Notes under the pieces: model-generated | The model's database searches: none | What the model was told of the DNA's origin: nothing | Seen by the model: the letters and a program-made list of their open reading frames with translations, nothing else | In this document: positions 21,641 through 32,639 of the stretch, piece by piece | Position numbering within the stretch: the stretch's first letter is position 1 | How the letters are laid out: each line of letters opens with the position of its first letter | Assembly: GCF_026230105.1 (NCBI RefSeq) | Contig: NC_079476.1 | Span: 28,014,559-28,078,558 of the forward strand | Source: Diorhabda sublineata | Lineage: Eukaryota; Arthropoda; Insecta; Coleoptera; Chrysomelidae | Length of the DNA: 64,000 nucleotides | Direction: 5' to 3' | Position numbers and translations under genes: made by a program

Positions 21641-24560
21641 TTTACTTATTTATTTTATTACAATACAATTACAAGGTGAGAAAGACATACATAAGATTTA
21701 AAAATTGGTACATTTAGATGAAGTGTAAATAATATACTCACAAAAAATACGAAAAAAAGTAGTAACTAGAATTCAATGATAACTCCGCCAAATACGAATA
21801 ATGAGAAAATTATAGAACGGAAAAAATTTCCTTTTTATGTTATATATAGTGCTGCAAAAAGTATCCAGAGAGTTCTATCTGACAGTGATATTCATTCGAT
21901 ATAAAGTAAAAAAGGAAGAAGACATACGTCTAGTCGCTAGATCTTTTAAGTTAAAGCGTTATAGCAGTGTGTTTTAAGGTATTCCTTGTGGTGGATAAAT
22001 ATTGTCAGGCCTGAATAATATATTTTTAACTTACTTTTGGTTAATATTAAAATTATTATTATTTTCTAATGAGTTTAGTAGCCTGAGTTCCATATAAGTG
22101 AAGCATATTCTAGTTTTTGAAGAAAGAATGCATTAAAAAGTATAAAAACAGTTTTAGCTTCGGTAAACTGTTTCTCAGTATGAAACCGAGGTTTCTAAAG
22201 GCTCCCCCAAGGATGATATTAATATGCCCAAAAAAATTCAATTTACTATCTAATGTAACACCAAGATCTTTGAATGTGGCAATGGTTTTAAGCACATATT
22301 AGAAATGCGATAATTAAAATGGAGAGGCTCAAGTTTTCTAGTGAAAGATAAGGTATTCCACTTTGAAATGTTGAGTGAGAAGAAGTACTTTTCTATCATA
22401 CCAATCACAAATTGTATCTATATCAGACTAAAGTAAGTGGCAGTTATTTATGTTCGATATGGAATGATATAGCTTCAGATCATCGGCACAAAAGAAAACA
22501 CTAGAATTTAATTCCAAGACAACGTCATATCATTTATAAATATTAAAAATAATAGTGGCCCAAGTACTGAGTCCCTGGGGCACTCCAGAAGATGGGTTAA
22601 TTTCTATGGAGTTAAAACCATGGAAAGTAAGTTTTATATTCGTGAGCCATGACATATAAAAGTTGGTGAATAAATCAGTTGAACCAATGTTGGATAGCTT
22701 AGTGAGAAAAGTGCCATGATCCAAGCGATCAAAAGCTCAAGAAAAATCTGTATAGATAACATCAACCTGACTATCGCTATCCAATTGTGCTGCTGTTTAC
22801 TGCGTTAAATTCGAGACCGTAGATCAGGATAAAAACCATGCTGTTCATTACATATGGATAGTTTCACCTGGTGGAAAACAACTTCGTAGAGCAGAGTTTC
22901 AAATACCTTAGAAAAGTTGGAAATAATTGTGATGGGTCGAAAGTTCTTAATAACAACCTTATTATCTTTCTTCCAATTGGGACAAATTCCTCCAGTTTCC
23001 CATTTGAACAGAAATTCACCACATCTTAATGAGAAATTAAAAAGGTAACACAATGGTTTTGCACAGTCTCGTAATAGAACGGCTGGTAACCCATCAGGAT
23101 CAAATAAAGAGTTTCATTTGAGGCTAGTTAAAACGTCAGACTCAGTAAAAGAGGGAGAAAACAAGGCACACCATTTATATTTGAATCAGTATGGTCAAAA
23201 TTAGATGTAAATGAGGTAATATATCCTAACAGAAAATAATCAGCAAAAGCATTTAGATTGTCATCTGGTTGGTGAGAGGTGGGTTTTTATAAAACATGCT
23301 ATCTTATATATTAAAAAAATTGATGATTTCCATTTCGAGTCCGTTCAGGCGTTCTACCCAACCGATTTGCTTAATTTTTTTTTTTTCAATGAAAGGTATT
23401 GATGCACAAATCAGCCATCAACCATCGGATTTCATCTAATTTTCACCATTCTCAACTTATACTCAAATGCGATTTCCCCCTGTACATTACTTGGGAGTTT
23501 TTCACATACACACGTTCTATCCTCAATATTTCAGGTTCTATTCAAGATAGAGACTTCGTTTTGGTTTAAGAACACTCGCTAAAACACCTTATTTCTTTTG
23601 AGTTTTTGAACACTTAAATCGGTTGAGTTGGAAGGAGCTAGGCGCGGACAATCAATGTGGAGTTATGGATTTTTGTATGTTTTTGGCAATTTTTCTACAT
23701 TCAAAGATCTATATCTCAGGTACTAATATAGCTACAGAGTTCGTTCTTTTCTATTATAATGATTTCTGATACTTTGATTTAATGGATTCGATGTGAGCAA
23801 AGCCGCAGGTAAAAGCTAGTTGGTATTTAAATTGGACTAAAACTTCTTAGGGCCACTTGTTAGCTGTTGTTCTGCATTTCTCATGTAGTTATAAAACTCT
23901 TACTCTCTTGATTTTGGTTCGTAGATCAATTCAATGTAGTCATTATTTTTGGTGCTCTTAAATGTTTGTAATAAACGTAAGGTATTTTTTGAAATATCTG
24001 GGAATTGTTTTGGGAACGCTACCAGAGATCGTATCTTGAATAATAACAAGACCACCATCAATCAACAAATGAATATAGTTTGTGAGAGTATTATAACACA
24101 AAATACCGTCCAAACAGTCTTGATTCCAATAATATCAACCATAGGAAGCACGTTAGTTATATCCGACAGGTTGACAGAGTTTCCAGTGTAGTGCTTTCTT
24201 AATGCAAACAATACTTCGCCATCACTTTTGGTAATGGTTGATTCAAATTTCTGAAAAAGTTCAGATATAAGCACGGAGGGGTTCAACCATGTTTCAGTTA
24301 TAGCGATTAAATCAAAAGAACAGCCCATAGAAGCGTTTGATCATAATAACATTTGAACCAGAATTATTTAAGACCGCTAAGAAAGAAGTTGCGCTTATAT
24401 TGGCAGGGGTATAATCACAGTTTTTTATTACACCTTGTAGCTCATGAGCCTCATTCTCAACCATTGTTTCCAGGTGGTCTTTAAAAGATAAGACAGATTC
24501 ATTGATTTTTCCTCCATTTCATTCTTGACTATATTCACCAAAACACCTTTATTAAAACTA
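21640..24560 (-). mobile_element. CR1/Jockey-superfamily LINE, interrupted by a Helitron
   Basis: Minus strand blocks in order. Endonuclease: FDLIAITETWLNPSV (24310-24265). After the Helitron, RT start: DPDGLPAVLLRDCAKPLCYL (about 23102-23043). NFRPITIISNFSKVFETLLY and CNEQHGF (about 22943-22835) are RT blocks. LDHGTFLTKLSNIGSTDLF is preceded by AFD-like text at about 22735. PSSGVPQG is at about 22597. ADDLKLYHSI carries the catalytic pair at 22479-22487, and TFKDLGVTLDSKLNF is at about 22280. Frames are broken by several indels. It is a decayed copy with both enzymatic domains traceable. Confidence 0.75.
23302..23819 (+). mobile_element. non-autonomous Helitron, 518 bp, inserted in the LINE
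   Basis: Begins TCTTATATATTAAAAAAATT right after an A (23301) and ends GCCGCAGGTAAAAGCTAG right before a T (23820). This fits Helitron rules: 5'-TC, 3'-CTAG, insertion between A and T, no target duplication. The GC-rich CCGCAGG just before the end fits the expected subterminal hairpin position, imperfectly. There is no coding capacity. LINE sequence continues on both sides. Confidence 0.65.
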
Positions 24561-24569
24561 CTCTTTAGC

Positions 24570-25220
24570 TACTACTTCAAAATTTACACAATTTTTATTA
24601 ATTTAAATAGAATATTGCTAACTAATTAGACCTCATTTTGGTAAATTTTATTACTTGAACATAATGAATTCTTTGCATCTTATTTGATATTGTTTATAGC
24701 CAACAGTTGTTCAATGAAATGTTCCAATATCTTGGGAAATTGGGAACAAATGCATCACATTAATATCAATATTATACTCATTTATTCAAAGTCATTCTGA
24801 AAAATTAACAACAACAAGCAGTATACCAACCTAACCTAAATAATTACCTTCCGAGAGTGATAAATTGACTTATGATCGTCACCAAAGGCAATCGATACCT
24901 TGTTGGTAATTGTGACTTACGTCCTTCAAAGCGCATTGTTCACAATATGGGGAGGAAAAAAGTGAGATTTATAGAGATAGAAACTTTTCATTCTATTGTC
25001 CTAGAAATTCTTCGATTTACTAACTAATTATAAATAAACTCTACTGCATAGAGCACAAGATAGTACCAATAAATTTGTGAAAATATCAGGTAAAACTGGA
25101 AAGCCATATTCAAATGATGCGCTTTAGTAAAATGTAGACCTTCAAATTTCTTCCGTTTTTTTTTATTTATAGACTTATCTGTTGGGTGAATTGAATCATA
25201 ATATAACATAAACTTTGATG
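24570..25220. other. Upstream flank of the lysozyme gene, nothing assigned
   Basis: No transposon or frame was recognised. TATAACATAAAC near 25199 and other AT motifs could serve as core promoter, but no element is convincing. Confidence 0.4.
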
Positions 25221-25233
25221 AAGCCACCGGAAA

Positions 25234-25243
25234 GGGAAACCAC
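25234..25243 (+). promoter_or_regulatory. possible kappaB-like site upstream of the lysozyme
   Basis: GGGAAACCAC, about 96 bp before the start codon, resembles the GGGRNNYYCC class bound by Rel/Relish factors in insect immune promoters, with one departure (CCAC for YYCC). It is a single site, so chance occurrence is quite possible. Confidence 0.25.
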
Positions 25244-25338
25244 ATATTTATCTTTGTCAAGTTCAACACAATTCACTTTATTTCTTATTCATATCAACGA
25301 GTTAGTTCGTATGTTTGGAGGTTTCTATTACGTTAACC

Positions 25339-25565
25339 ATGCGTCTCTTACCGATCTTAATTCAAGTTGTAACTATTCTCTACGTCTCCGAAGCGAAAAT
25401 TTTCAAACGTTGCGAATTTGTTCATCAGTTAGAAAAACATGGAGTTCCTGATTGGCAAATACCGACTTTGACATGTCTGGCAAAATGGGAATCAAGCTTC
25501 GACTCAGGAAAGCTTGATTATAAATATGGAAAACATGGAATATTTCAAATTAATGAAAAAGTTTG
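25339..25565 (+). CDS. lysozyme exon 1
   Basis: ATG at 25339 is preferred to upstream non-ATG codons because it gives a 19-residue signal peptide. The exon ends inside the Trp codon (TG|G) at donor GTATGT (25566-25571). It encodes residues 1-75 plus two bases. Confidence 0.85.
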
Positions 25566-28500
25566 GTATGTTTCATGGAATTTAATATTATAATACATAT
25601 AATACATAGTTTAATATGTTATCTTTTTAATTAATTAAATAATTCAAAGTTTCCTACGCTAGGAGAAACCTAATTGATAAATATTTACTGTTACTCATTT
25701 ATACATTGACTAGAATTTTAACTAAAGCTCCCATTTTCTACCTTCTGCAATGTTCTAAACTCTTACCACACCATTTGTTCTGAATAAAATTCTACTTGCT
25801 TGTATTTTTGAGAAAGTTCTATCACTTCCATTTTTTCATATATCGTTTCTTCTACAGACATAATTTATGCTTGTTCATGAACTTCTCTTTTTATTCAGAA
25901 GCTTTAGGTTTTTCTTTGCGTATTTCATGCTTTTACATCATAACTAATATGAAATTGTTAAAAATTTCTTTGGTAATATTAGCACAAATGTATTTTTTTA
26001 ATGCGAAACCGTTTGGAAAATTTACTAACAAAAATAATTCAATTCAGTTTAACAATATCACAATTTATGAGCGGTAATAGAATATTTGATTAGTAATTTC
26101 ACTATGGAGTTTCGAAATCATTAATTTACTCAGTTTTGGAAACTCACAAACTATCTTTTCCTGACAAGCTTTACAAGCTTTTATACCTATTTTAGGTAGA
26201 ACGATAGTATTGTTATTTACTTCAGTGTATAGTTTTAGATTCAAAATCTTTTCTCTCCTCCAAATCAAAAACTTTTTACTATTCATTCAAAAATAAGTGT
26301 TTAGAGTCAAGTATAATGGCGTAGTTAGCGTCATATATTCATGTATTAATAGTAATTCAGATCATAAAATGTTTGTGTTCACAATAAACATAGTAAATCA
26401 TAGTAAATAGTAAGAATTTTTGCAAATTTCGAAAGTTTGCTATTTATAAATAATATACAGTTTTGTATAAATATTATCCGAATAAGATTTCTACTTAAAG
26501 ATCATAAAATTACCCCTCATTTCAGTAAATACTCAAATTGTATTACAGTTTTAAATTGTATCAGTAATTAGTAATTTTAGCTATCATATTATTATCATTA
26601 TAAACAATGGTAATTTAACAAAATTATTTTACAGAGAGGTTTTTAATGAAATAATAATTGTCGAATCCTTGTAAAAAATTTTCACCTTTCAACTCGGTCA
26701 ATTTTAGTTTTAAAATCGGTTTCAATTTCCAGTCTTCCACTATATTGTTTCTATTAATCTTGAACGATCTTTACTAATTCACAATTTCAATATTTTCTGC
26801 TTTGTTAGAAATAGCTTTTTCCAGATTGTTTTCTCTTCTGTTCACTTTTTCTGGTTATTGAATACAATGTGTTCCGGGATTTGATACAAAAAATTCTGGA
26901 CTGAGTAGATGACGTGAAAATAATATTATGACATAAAAAATTCACTCACACGATCCCTCGTTTCTAAGTTATAGGCATTTAAAGCTGTGGAATCAGAACT
27001 ATAATAAATGGTCGATTTGGCCACCTACACACTCCTGGAGTCTACGGAGGGTATTTCTTTGAACTTGGAAGAGCATTTCAAGAAGTTTATTCTATCGATA
27101 ATATTTTTCCTTGTATTTACAGAGACTATCGTGCATGAGCCACATGTCTGTAAATACCACATAACTTGGGTGGGGAATTATTTTGTAGAAATACACTTAT
27201 TATAACAGGGAAACACACGGTTTCTAGCCATAGACTTTTTCTAGCCATAGACTTTTATTGTTTTCATTGTAAATATATAAAGACACAAAACAAGCCCTAA
27301 CAACAATAAGGAAAAGATGTGATTTAAAACAGATGGCTATTAGCAAAACACCATTCAGTGGTGCTACATATATCAGCAGTTCACAGATAAAAACTTTGTT
27401 ACCTTCATTCCGAGACAATTTTTAAGTAAACCCAAATCTTTAATTTCAAACATTTACCTTAATTTAAATTTAAAGTCTTCCCTTTCGACTGGGTTATTAG
27501 AGGATACATAGAAATCGTTCACATAAAGTGTGACAATAGTCGTAAAACCTTCTTTCTCTTTATTAAAAAATCATGATTCAATTTCTGACCTTTTTTACCC
27601 TAATTCTCCAGGAAATGTATATGATGCCATCAAAGATCTTTAATTTTAAAACTTTGTTTTCTGTTTTGACACCAGATGTTTCGAATTGCTCGAGTAAGAC
27701 CATAAAAACGTCATCTTTCAAAAACCATCTTTAGTATCTGAATGAGTTATGTCTAGATCTAGTACACTTTCGTACCACAGGCGAAAAAGTTTCATCTGAG
27801 TCAACACCAGCTTTTGCGTAAAACCCTTAGCAACTTGCCCTATACAGCATTTTTTTGTCATATTTATTTTTTCTTTTGAACATCCACTTACACTGCACAA
27901 TTATTTTTCTTTCGGAAATAGCCACTAACTTTTACGCATCGTTTTCTTGGAACGATTGTAGCTCTACTTGCTTGACAACTTTCCACAGCTCTTTATCTGG
28001 TCTCAACGATACAGTTTCAACTGTCAAAGAATCATAGTTTAGACAGGAATCATAGGCACAAAGGTAACTGAGCCGCCCCTGGACTTCAAATAGTAGTATA
28101 AATCTATTTGTTCCATCAAACACAACTACATGGACATACATAATGATCCGTTAACAATTCATAATGTTCGAATGTATAAGCTAGAAGATTTACTTATATA
28201 AGTTCTGATTTTGCAACTTTAAATACCTATAGCTCACGTCATCTACTCACTGCCGAATTTCTTCCTGTCCTGGAATACTTATTATAATTTATTAGGCATG
28301 TTTCACTTGTAGTTTCTTTTAATGATATGAAAGTAAAACAATCCAACTGTATATTATTGGTGAAACTGATGTTTCTGTGATAATTTCATGTGATAATGAC
28401 TGATTGAAATTCAAAATCAAGTTCTATTTTCTTGAATTTGCCGCAATGATTTCAATTCATATCGCATTCACTCGATTTAATTTAGTTGTGGGACCGTTGG

Positions 28501-30833
28501 CGAAACTCGATACCAAACACAAACTGTACCAATGCTTATATATAAGGAGCACGTTTTGTTAACAGAGTTATAACCTTTAGAGACGAAACTATGAGTATTG
28601 GTGTAGAATTCCTAAGTATTTTTCTTGATGTAATTGTTCAATCATCAAATATAAAAGAGAAAAATGCAGTCTAACAAACTTAAAACCAAATTATTTAGCT
28701 AGGTTGTCAAATTCCAGCGACAGTTTCACAAGGATCTGATTTATTTATCATATTATTTGGTTGTATTTTTTTCATACAGAACTAAAAGTTCAATTATTGT
28801 CGAATATAAACATTTTATGAAAAAGTGAGTGGATTCAAAGTTTCGATTGATATTGAACAGTAGTATCTCTGGTCTAGCTATACGTCCAATGAATAACGAA
28901 TAAAATTATCCTGTTTTCAAAGGTTATTTATAGCGTTTTTCCATGATAATGGAGTAATTCTATCGCTTTATGTTTGTAATTTGAAATATTATATGTATCG
29001 TGTAAAGTAATTATTGTCTGTACCCACATAAGTTCTATAAGATTAAGATCGTAATTATACACTGGTGGCAGAATTCTAATGTTCTATAGATCTTATGGAC
29101 ATCGAATCAATTTCAATACATCATCGTCCCCATAAAAGCGTCGTGCATGAACCTTGAACAACGTTCAGTTTTATAGATTCCAGTTCAACCTCATTAAAGT
29201 ATCGTCTTCAATTATTTACTATTAATGTGACTATAATGAACCATAAATGTATTTATCTAATTTTATAGTACGCCAGTCAGATTGGTGTAACTAATTGTAA
29301 CTTTAAATTATTGAATCCTCAGTTTGGTAAATAAATTGTTTGTAAAAAGCAAGTTATTGACTTGAATTATTTAATTCTAGCATCGTCTTTATTGGATACG
29401 AAATATTAAAATATAAAATAATATATACTATGTGATGGTAACACGCCTGACTAATTTCCTTTTTACATTATTAAACTTTACGAGTATATGTTTTCTTGTA
29501 GAATGATCAGTTTAATTATCTAGATCTAGTTAATTGTCAAGAAAATTAAGTCATAAATAAATATACGAAGGTTGCTGCGTAAGTTTTGAGATAGTCGAAC
29601 CAATAGCCGAAGTGTTTGTTGCATTCCGATTGAGGTAGGAGTACATCCAAAACATGTGGTTTGAACGCATCAATCGCTTATTCAGGTGTAGAAACACGTT
29701 GACCTCGCAATTTCTTTTTGAACTGCGGGAATAACAATAAATAATTGGTTGTCAAACAAGGACTGTACGGCGAATGACCCATCAAATCGATGTTTTGACT
29801 ATTCAATAATGTTTTTGTTTGAACTAATGTGTGAGAGCACTCATGGTTTTTGATTTTGTCCAACACTTTTCGCAAACAATGGACTAGTTGCCGACATGTC
29901 CAATTATTCTGAATAAACAGGAGACCATTTGCTTCGAAGGGCTTTGTGCGCGAAAAACTTTAGTTGGATTTATCTTGTCGTGAAAGAACCATATAGTTGA
30001 TTTTCATTTAGTTTCGAGTTTATACATAGATTGATGATTCGTCGCCTGTTACGATCTGATAGTCTTTTGATATACTGCGATTGAATTTTTTCAGCATTTG
30101 TTTGCACCAAACGATACGGGCTTTTATTTGAGCGATTGTCAAGTTATGCGGTATCCAACGCGAACAATTATTTTTGACAGCCAAATATTCATGAATTGTA
30201 TGCAAGTAAAACTGATACCTAAGTATACCTCAAACTCGCGGCATGTTATATGACGATCTTGTAATATCAGTTACCTTACGGAATTCATCCTGTTGTGAAG
30301 TGTGACCACGATTGAATTCGAAATGCGGTGACTCGAGATGGTGCTTCATAACAAAAAGTCGGAGCGATTTGATCGGCACATCGTTGTTGGTTTAATTCAT
30401 GTTGACTATGATGAATGTTTCAAGTGTCTGTAAACAATTTAAATAGCACTCGCATGACAACACGTTCTGAGTACGTTCACCATTGAAAAAGTCAAACTTT
30501 ATGATGGTAATGACAAATTTGACATATTAATATCAGTATTTCCATATATCAAAGCTAAGTAGCAGCCCTCGTATAATTAAATAATCTTTTGTGGCGACAT
30601 TCTACTAATATTAAATTTATTACAGGTGTTCACCCTACGATTATCCCGGTAGAGAATGTGAAACAACTTGTAGTAATTTTAGGGACAAACACTTGGCCGA
30701 TGACATCGCATGTGCCTTAAAAATTTACAAGGATACTCGGGAACTATCAGGAATAGGATACGACGCGTGGGATTCATATTGGGAACACTGTGCTTCTAAC
30801 AACAATGTGGCTTATTTGAGGAATTGTGACTAG
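25339..30833 (+). CDS. c-type lysozyme-like secreted protein, two exons, catalytic Asp replaced
   Basis: Join 25339-25565 and 30626-30833, 435 nt, 144 residues, within the usual range for insect c-type (GH22) lysozymes, with no stops or frameshifts. Residues 1-19 form a signal peptide (hydrophobic, ending VSEA); the mature protein starts KIFKRC. Eight cysteines sit at 25, 46, 77, 87, 91, 105, 131 and 143, the full c-type set. The catalytic Glu is kept (E51 in CLAKWESSF). Before GIFQIN the family has an Asp-aromatic/His-Gly triplet; here it is K65-H66-G67, so the second catalytic residue is Lys. D96, D101 and D102 align with the calcium-binding carboxylates of alpha-lactalbumin and calcium lysozymes. 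I infer a secreted, probably non-hydrolytic lysozyme-like protein that may bind glycans. The intact frame argues for constraint despite a 5-kb intron full of transposons. Confidence 0.85.
25949..26077 (+). other. 42-codon frame with signal-peptide-like start, inside the intron
   Basis: MKLLKISLVILAQMYFFNA is followed by KPFGKFTNKN and a stop at 26075-26077. The layout, a 19-residue hydrophobic leader ending in Ala and then K-x-F, mirrors the lysozyme start. The downstream text is Asn-rich and shows no cysteine. It could be a decayed duplicate of exon 1, an alternative short exon, or chance. Confidence 0.2.
26290..26900. other. Intronic AT-rich DNA
   Basis: Nothing recognised. Confidence 0.6.
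26900..28260 (-). mobile_element. DUF4817-type transposon relic split by a copia fragment
   Basis: The left flank (26925-27200: TTATAGGCATTTAAAGCTGT..., CTCCTGGAGTCTACGGAGGG, TTCTTTGAACTTGGAAGAGC) and right flank (28150-28220: AATGTTCGAATGTATAA, TTCTGATTTTGCAA) match, in the same order, the two halves of the element at 40800-42335. The middle is replaced by copia sequence. Orientation is taken from the related copy. Confidence 0.55.
27220..28110 (-). mobile_element. Ty1/copia-type retrotransposon fragment (RT region)
   Basis: Minus strand, broken frames: KVVKQVELQSFQENDAWKL-like text (about 27990), VAKGFTQKLVLTQ (27838-27800), then TLYVNDFYVSSNN (about 27530-27495) and FEIKDLG (about 27445). 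These are the copia RT blocks (LVAKGFTQ, LYVDDFL..SN, F.MKDLG) in order. The catalytic YVDD is YVND (27514-27525), and the frame is lost. No LTRs found. Confidence 0.6.
28260..28900. other. Intronic DNA, nothing assigned
   Basis: No motif recognised. Confidence 0.5.
28900..29200 (-). mobile_element. IS630/Tc1-type transposase C-terminal relic
   Basis: Minus strand from about 29078: IRILPPVYNYDLNLIELMWV, resembling LRLPPYHCELNPIE-IW in the related fragment at 53270-53820. It includes the Asn-x-Ile-Glu block that carries the last catalytic acid. The rest is decayed. Confidence 0.4.
29562..30575 (-). mobile_element. mariner element, internally deleted, 1.0 kb
   Basis: Terminal repeats TATACGAAGGTTGCTGCGTA (29562) and, inverted, TATACGAGGGCTGCTACTTA (ending 30575) start with the TA target. 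The minus-strand transposase reads NNCSRWIPHNLTIAQIKARI, FNRSISKDYQIVTGDESSIY (first catalytic Asp, GDE, near 30040), PTKVFRAQSPSKQMVS (about 29960), a deletion around the second Asp, then GHSPYSPCLTTNYLLLFPQF (about 29780), where Cys replaces the SPD acid. It is antisense to the lysozyme, 50 bp from the exon 2 acceptor. Normal length is about 1.3 kb. Confidence 0.8.
30626..30833 (+). CDS. lysozyme exon 2
   Basis: Acceptor ...TTTATTACAG (ends 30625) joins G|TGT to the TG of exon 1, restoring Trp-Cys. It encodes residues 76-144 including six of eight cysteines and ends with TAG at 30831-30833. No AATAAA is obvious in the next 100 bp; ATTAAG at about 30889 is the nearest variant. Confidence 0.85.
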
Positions 30834-30839
30834 ATTGTA

Positions 30840-32630
30840 ATTACTATTATTTTACTACTATTTCACCACTAGTACTTGTTTCTGATGATTAAGTTTTTCA
30901 ATTTTAGGTATTACCTTATTATAACTAAGTCCAGCAGCTTTTAGCCTGTTTTTCATGGGCTCTATTATTAATGTTTTGATCAGCATTAGTTCTTCATATG
31001 TGCCTTTCACTTCTCTTCAATAGCCACTTCCAGTTCTTGGATAATGTCTGGAAGCTAACCTAACTTTGACCCCTCGCTTTACACTTCAGTCAGTACCGCT
31101 TGATTACCTCCTCAATAGCAGTAATTTCCCCCTCGGTAAACTGATGCCTTCCTATGTGGTCAAAAGGTGTCATGCATTATTGCAAAACACTCATCTAGCC
31201 CCTCCTGGACGTATCTTTTTGCAGTTTTATTTCCTCAGATTTTCACTCTTAAAAAATTTTGCTCCAAACAGTGTAAAAACATTTTTGATTAGTCACATAA
31301 TTTTTCAAATAATTCTCTCTGTCTTCAAAAAATTCTTTTCTACGTCTACCCTTTGATTTTATTTTCCTCTGAAAGCCACTATTGTTCAAGTATCGAGAGA
31401 TGTGACCATAAACTTACACTGGGCAATTCGCGGGGATAATTTTTAGATCAGCAGGTTTGTAAGGGTATAATCTACGTTGTCAATAAGTAGACCACTCACA
31501 GTCACATTAAGTAGATTGTCGATATTGGACATAAATATCAGTTAAGCGTTAGTGTCAGTTATAATAAAAATATTTTCAATTGATGATGTTTCTATTAACA
31601 CCTGATTATACCAGATATTAAGCTTAATTTTATTTGAGGATTGTTTGGAACATATTATTGATTGGTAGTTTGATGTATTACCAGATGATATAAGGTAGTG
31701 CACAGCAGATTTTGCCTACACATATTTCTTTAACTTCAATTACTACAGTAACCAAAAAAAGGATAGTACTAGCACTGATTTGTATCAAAATAGTGAAACA
31801 ATAACAGAATTGAACTTAATCAGCTTCACATTAATTCATAATAAACGCTTCAAAAGCAACATACAAATAAGAGATTTTTTATTTTTAATTGCTTCTAAAA
31901 AGGGAATTTTTCATATTGATGGACTCTAGAGAAGCACAATCACGTACAAAGTTGTGTTAATGGCCTGTTCACCACTTTCCCTAGTTAATTACTATAATTT
32001 GAGAGGTGATGCCTTCTGAAAGATCAGATGGTAGACATGTACGTTCAGAAGGGATTAGGTGAATATTGCCCGCATTTGTCTAGCTTCAACGTGCCGGTGG
32101 AAATTTTCGACAAATCGCATCGCTTTAAAGACGAAGCGGTTGAAAATTATCCGATTTCTCGATAAGAATGATTAAATTTGTCAATTTGTAAAACTGAAGT
32201 TTATGAAATGACCGTTCAAATTGCAATAGTTTTAACTTCAGTCCTTTCTGTATCTTACTTATGAAGCCTGAATGATATGTCAATTTTTTTAACGAAAGTC
32301 TATGCAGGGGGTAGTAAGCTAATATATTGGTTTATATATTGAAAACAGGATTATTATTTTACTGGACTCGAAAGGAACAACTAATGAAAGTTTGAAAAGA
32401 TATTTACAAATTTCAAATACAGTTGTTGCATATAAGACTAACAATATAACAAGGGACAAAAATATCGGAAAATATTGAAAAAATAATACTACTATATGTC
32501 TGTTACTAACTGAGTCAACTAAGAAACAAGACTTTTCTTTCATGATCATTTTTTCACTTTCACTTCTTTAAGATATGCTCTAAATTTATAACCCATTCCT
32601 CCAAATAATAGTTGTCATCTCTTAAAAACG
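30840..32630. other. Unassigned DNA downstream of the lysozyme
   Basis: A 96-codon plus frame (31066-31356) has no motif. No other feature recognised. Confidence 0.45.
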
Positions 32631-32639
32631 ATCACCATC

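Noticed and set aside
22117..22302. Plus-strand 61-codon frame
   Set aside because: It is the shadow of the minus-strand CR1-like RT (TFKDLGVTLDSKLNF); the opposite strand carries the real signal.
26065..26286. 73-codon minus frame with CKACQEKIVCEF
   Set aside because: Two CxxC-like cysteines alone are not enough. No second zinc-binding pair and no homologous block recognised.
31066..31356. 96-codon plus frame
   Set aside because: No motif and AT-driven hydrophobic composition; the minus strand is also unreadable, so left unassigned.
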